Assembly: GCA_004525275.1 (NCBI GenBank)
Contig: SPCO01000037.1
Coordinates: 1 to 9,886 of the forward strand
Direction: 5' to 3'
Origin: Thermomicrobiales bacterium
Lineage (GTDB): Bacteria > Chloroflexota > Limnocylindria > Limnocylindrales > CSP1-4
DNA: 9,886 nucleotides
Shown here in pieces: positions 7,538-9,886 of the stretch. Position numbers and translations under genes: made by a program. The notes beneath the pieces are model-generated. The model saw nothing but the letters and a program-made list of their open reading frames with translations. It was not told the origin of the DNA and ran no database searches. Position 1 is the first letter of the stretch, and each line of letters starts with the position of its first letter.

Positions 7538-7543
7538 ATTATA
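7538..7543 (-). promoter_or_regulatory. Consensus -10 promoter for the pseudo-PP2C transcription unit
   Basis: The minus strand reads a perfect TATAAT, which contains the TAA stop codon of the DUF721 gene. Transcription would start near 7531, giving a leader of about 138 bases before ATG 7393. No consensus -35 is present at 17-base spacing (CGTCCG). The space where it would lie is taken by a GC-rich dyad, so the promoter may depend on an activator or be controlled by a repressor. Confidence 0.55.
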
Positions 7544-7871
7544 CGCGGGGACCCCCGCGACGGACGTGAACGCGCATCTGGCGCGCCCCGACCCCCCCTG
7601 GGGCGGCCGCGAAGGCGGCCAACAACTCGGTCGATCTGAGCCTCAGCTCCTGGGCGACGATCGGCTGGTCGGCCTCCACGTCGAGCGTGAATCCTTCGAG
7701 CCGGATCACCCGGCAGGCGCCACTCGCCGCCGGCACGCGCTCGGCGACGAGCGCCTCGAAGGTGGCGATCGCTCGGGACAGGCGCAATTCGTCCTCGAGC
7801 CCGAGCGCCCGCGCAGCGTCGGGGATGAGATCGCCGATCCGGACCATCGGGCGGCGTCGGGCGGGGCTCAC
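7539..7871 (-). CDS. DUF721 / DciA-like protein
   Basis: This is a 110-residue protein starting with GTG at 7871, which overlaps the recF TGA in GTGA, a typical translational coupling. Its location right after recF is the classic position of DUF721 genes. The fold pattern fits: an N-terminal helix IGDLIPDAARALGLEDELR (12-30), a helix ending in FEALVAERV (38-46), a strand FTLDVEA (61-67), then the helix IVAQELRLRSTELLAAF (71-87) and a basic strand MRVHVRR (99-105). DciA, a member of this family, loads or assists the replicative helicase in many bacteria. The tryptophans usual in the first (W..iVG) and second (aWaqeL) family motifs are replaced by F38 and by I71-V72. ATG at 7847 (residue 9) is an alternative start. 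Assignment rests mainly on position and pattern. Confidence 0.75.
   Translation of the reverse strand: MSPARRRPMVRIGDLIPDAARALGLEDELRLSRAIATFEALVAERVPAASGACRVIRLEGFTLDVEADQPIVAQELRLRSTELLAAFAAAPGGVGARQMRVHVRRGGPRV
7544..7559. promoter_or_regulatory. Operator-like dyad abutting the -10 box
   Basis: CGCGGGG-AC-CCCCGCG is a perfect 7+7 inverted repeat with a 2-base centre, directly next to TATAAT and inside the -35/-10 spacer. It is also the coding sequence for the last residues of the DUF721 protein. It could be a protein-binding site, or an RNA hairpin (6-bp stem with 4-base loop) at the end of the dnaN-recF-DUF721 transcript. No T-run follows, so a standard intrinsic terminator is unlikely. 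Confidence 0.4.
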
Positions 7872-9007
7872 GACTCCACCCCGGATGCGGTCAGTTGAGC
7901 GCCGGCCGATCCGGTCGTGACCTGCCAGCTCGTCCCGATCGCGCGCAGCCCAGGGTCGAGATCGTCGAGGGTCGTCGTCGTGATGAATGCCTGGGGGAGT
8001 GCGGAGATCCGCCGGACGAGGTGCGTGCGACGATCGGGGTCGAGCTCTGAGAAGACGTCGTCGAGGAGGAGCAGGGGCGGGCGCCCATCGAGGGCGGTCA
8101 CCAGATCGAGTTCCGCGAGCTTGAGCGCCAGGATCGCCGTCCGCTGCTGTCCGCGTGAGGCGAACGTCGTGAGATCTCGTCCACCGAGTTCGAACACGAG
8201 GTCGTCGCGATGGGGACCAACCAACGTCGACCCATTCCAGATCTCCTTGTCGGCGGTCTCGCGCAGTCGACGTTCCAGCGCGTCCCGCGCCGATTCGCTG
8301 GGCAGCGGCGGGGCGTTCGTCTGATAGGAAAGCGTCAATGTCGTCTCGCCCGCCTCTTCCGGAGCGATCTCCGCGTGCGCTGCCGCGAGCGGCGCGGCGA
8401 GGGCCTCGAGGACGCGTCTCCGTTCGGCGACGATCGCCCCACCCGCGTCCACGAACGCGCCGTCCCAGAACCGCAGCTCGGCCCGATCCGCACCTTCCTC
8501 GCGGATCGCGCGCAGGAGGCTGTTGCGCTGCTGAAGCGTCCGGCCGTAGGTCGTCATGGCATCCGCGTAGGCCGGTGACCCGGCCGATGCAAGCTGGTCG
8601 ATCACGGCTCGGCGGAGGGATGGCGACCCGACGATCAGGAGCATCTCTTCCGGTGCGAAGACGACGACGCGCATCAAACCGACCAGGCCGGATGCCCGTC
8701 GGGCGAGACCATTGACGCGGATGCGTTTTCGGCCGGCGCTGCCTCCCGCGCCGCTCCGGACCACGGCCACCTCGATGGTGTCGTTCCCGACCGTACCCTC
8801 CACCCTCGCGAGATCCGTCCCCCAGCGGATGATCTCGCCGTCTGAGGTCGTTCGATGCGAGCGCCCCCATGCCAACATGACCATCGCTTCCAGAAGGCTG
8901 GTCTTGCCGGCGGCGTTCGGGCCCCAGATGAGGTGGGGCCCGGGACCGAAGCTCGCGTCGAGCGACCCGTAGCCACGGAAGTCGAGCAGGCGGATCGTCT
9001 CGAACAG
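7868..9007 (-). CDS. recF: DNA replication and repair protein RecF (non-canonical start)
   Basis: RecF is an SMC/ABC-like ATPase that helps load RecA on gapped DNA. Counting from CTG at 9007, the protein has 379 residues, normal for the family. It contains LLDFRGYGSLDASF (7-20), Walker A GPNAAGKTS (29-37), FAPEEMLLIVGSP (116-128), the RecF signature GPHRDDL (264-270), the ABC signature SRGQQR (284-289) and Walker B LLLLDDVFSELD (312-323). The first in-frame ATG (8884) lies after Walker A and cannot be the true start. Between the upstream dnaN stop and Walker A there is no in-frame ATG, GTG or TTG. CTG 9007 fits the expected N-terminus, with GGGAA a few bases upstream; ATC 9019 is another possibility. 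The gene lies 26 bases after dnaN and overlaps the DUF721 gene by 4 bases, so it is probably expressed from the dnaN promoter outside the window. Confidence 0.93.
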   Translation of the reverse strand: MFETIRLLDFRGYGSLDASFGPGPHLIWGPNAAGKTSLLEAMVMLAWGRSHRTTSDGEIIRWGTDLARVEGTVGNDTIEVAVVRSGAGGSAGRKRIRVNGLARRASGLVGLMRVVVFAPEEMLLIVGSPSLRRAVIDQLASAGSPAYADAMTTYGRTLQQRNSLLRAIREEGADRAELRFWDGAFVDAGGAIVAERRRVLEALAAPLAAAHAEIAPEEAGETTLTLSYQTNAPPLPSESARDALERRLRETADKEIWNGSTLVGPHRDDLVFELGGRDLTTFASRGQQRTAILALKLAELDLVTALDGRPPLLLLDDVFSELDPDRRTHLVRRISALPQAFITTTTLDDLDPGLRAIGTSWQVTTGSAGAQLTASGVES

Positions 9008-9033
9008 AGGGTTCCCGATCTGAGCGTGGGGCT

Positions 9034-9886
9034 TTAGGACGTGGTCCGGACAGGCATGACCACGTGGAGGTACTGGTCGTCACCGAGCGGCTTGAAGACG
9101 CCCGGCGAAAGCGGCCCATTCAACTCCAGGGCGAAGCGATCGGCCGTGACGTTGGTCAGGACGTCAGCGAGATAGCGCGCGTTGAACGCGATGGTCGTTC
9201 CATCACCCTCCACCGTCGCCTCGACCTGACCGACCAGGTCCCCGACCTCCGCATTGGCACTGACGGTGATCCCAGGCTCGCCGTCGGCACTCACCTGGAG
9301 CTTGACGATGTTCGCGGATTCATGTGCGATCAACGCGGCCGGGCGGACGGCCCGGAGCAATTCCTCTCGGTCGAGTTCGGCACGGGTGGTGTGGCTCTGT
9401 GGAACGACCTGCTGGTAGTTGGGGAATTGACCGTCGATCAGCCGACTGACAAGGTCGATCCCGTCGAGGTGGAAGACGATCTGGTTGCGGCCGCCGGTCA
9501 GGACGACCTCGACCGGGTCGTCAACGTCGGCAAGGATGCGAGTCAGCTCGTTGAGGGCGCGGGCCGGGATCACGACGCTCGTCTCCGGGACCGCATCGAG
9601 GATGGTGATGGTCTTCACCGCGATCCGGTAATTGTCGGCCGCGGCCAGGGTCAACTGGTCGCCCTCGAACTTGGCCAGGACGCCGGTCAAGATCGGGCGA
9701 GCCTCGTCAGTGGCCGCTGCGAAGGCCGTCTCGGCCAGGGCTCGCCGGAGGACGTTCTGGGCGATCCGTGTCGTCGGACGTTCACCGGCGGCGCCGATGG
9801 CCGGAAATTCGTCGGCGTCGATGCCCTTGATGTTCGTCTCGAACCGTCCGCAGCGGAGATGCAGGGTGTCGTTCGCCTGGAGCTCC
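9034..9886 (-). CDS. dnaN: DNA polymerase III subunit beta (sliding clamp), N-terminus outside window
   Basis: The beta clamp encircles DNA and tethers the replicative polymerase and other partners. The window holds 283 codons plus one base, which is domain I's end through the C-terminus of a protein that is usually 360-380 residues, so about 90 residues are missing beyond the right edge. Visible hallmarks are a CGRFETNIKGIDADEFPAI segment at the end of domain I, RPILTGVLAKFEG and LTLAAADNYRIAV in domain II, LIDGQFPNYQQVVPQ at the domain II/III boundary, and the C-terminal YLHVVMPVRTTS, close to the canonical YVVMPMRL end that forms the partner-binding pocket. The gene opens the dnaN-recF-DUF721 operon. 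Confidence 0.97.
   Translation of the reverse strand, partial: ELQANDTLHLRCGRFETNIKGIDADEFPAIGAAGERPTTRIAQNVLRRALAETAFAAATDEARPILTGVLAKFEGDQLTLAAADNYRIAVKTITILDAVPETSVVIPARALNELTRILADVDDPVEVVLTGGRNQIVFHLDGIDLVSRLIDGQFPNYQQVVPQSHTTRAELDREELLRAVRPAALIAHESANIVKLQVSADGEPGITVSANAEVGDLVGQVEATVEGDGTTIAFNARYLADVLTNVTADRFALELNGPLSPGVFKPLGDDQYLHVVMPVRTTS

Noticed and set aside
7544..7559. Intrinsic terminator for the dnaN-recF-DUF721 operon
   Set aside because: The stem is GC-rich but the loop is minimal and no T-run follows on the minus strand (TATAATCCCC). An operator or promoter role fits better.
6098..7639. 513-codon plus-strand open frame opposite the pseudo-PP2C gene
   Set aside because: The composition is Arg/Gly/His-rich and low in hydrophobic periodicity, typical of antisense frames in high-GC DNA, and the minus-strand gene shows clear domains.
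7872..9119. Long minus-strand open frame running upstream of the DUF721 gene, through the recF region
   Set aside because: Upstream of 7871 the translation is Arg/Gly/Asp/Pro-rich with no domain pattern; it is a shadow of recF. Only the last 110 codons are a real gene.

Overview
The window is GC-rich (roughly two thirds G+C), gene-dense bacterial DNA with no sign of mobile elements, RNA genes or CRISPR. The right-hand end carries dnaN, recF and a DUF721 (DciA-like) gene in that order on the minus strand, which is the classical cluster next to the replication origin. dnaA would be expected just beyond the right edge. Proline-, alanine- and valine-rich proteins, the mix of GT-C membrane glycosyltransferases with a bifunctional-nuclease-family gene, and weak or absent Shine-Dalgarno sequences suggest Chloroflexota or a similar high-GC lineage. 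That assignment is an inference.

Layout from left to right: (1) 1-2958, minus: a giant membrane glycosyltransferase, cut off at its C-terminus by the window edge. It fuses two GT-C modules and carries a beta-propeller-like segment at the point where the second module should enter its second membrane helix. (2) 3015-4532, plus: a DUF2723 (TMEM260-like) membrane protein, divergent from (1) across 56 bases. (3) 4529-5095, minus: a bifunctional nuclease family (DUF151) protein whose stop codon overlaps that of (2) in the palindrome CTAG. (4) 5117-7393, minus: a 758-residue protein with an N-terminal PP2C-like domain that has lost its metal-binding aspartates, one membrane helix and an extracytoplasmic beta-propeller-like domain. 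(5) 7539-7871: DUF721/DciA-like. (6) 7868-9007: recF, which appears to lack an ATG, GTG or TTG start. (7) 9034-9886: dnaN, lacking its N-terminus.

Genes 5-7 form a tight replication/repair operon: 26 bases between dnaN and recF, and a 4-base overlap between recF and the DUF721 gene. gyrB, often the next gene, is absent. A new transcription unit instead starts with a consensus TATAAT that overlaps the DUF721 stop codon and abuts a perfect 7+7 dyad. It runs through the pseudo-PP2C gene and probably into the DUF151 gene, which also has its own likely leaderless -10 element. The left third looks like an envelope glycosylation locus, with two divergent genes encoding three GT-C type catalytic modules.

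The most unusual items are the double GT-C/propeller fusion, the pseudophosphatase-TM-propeller receptor beside the origin cluster, and the non-canonical recF start.
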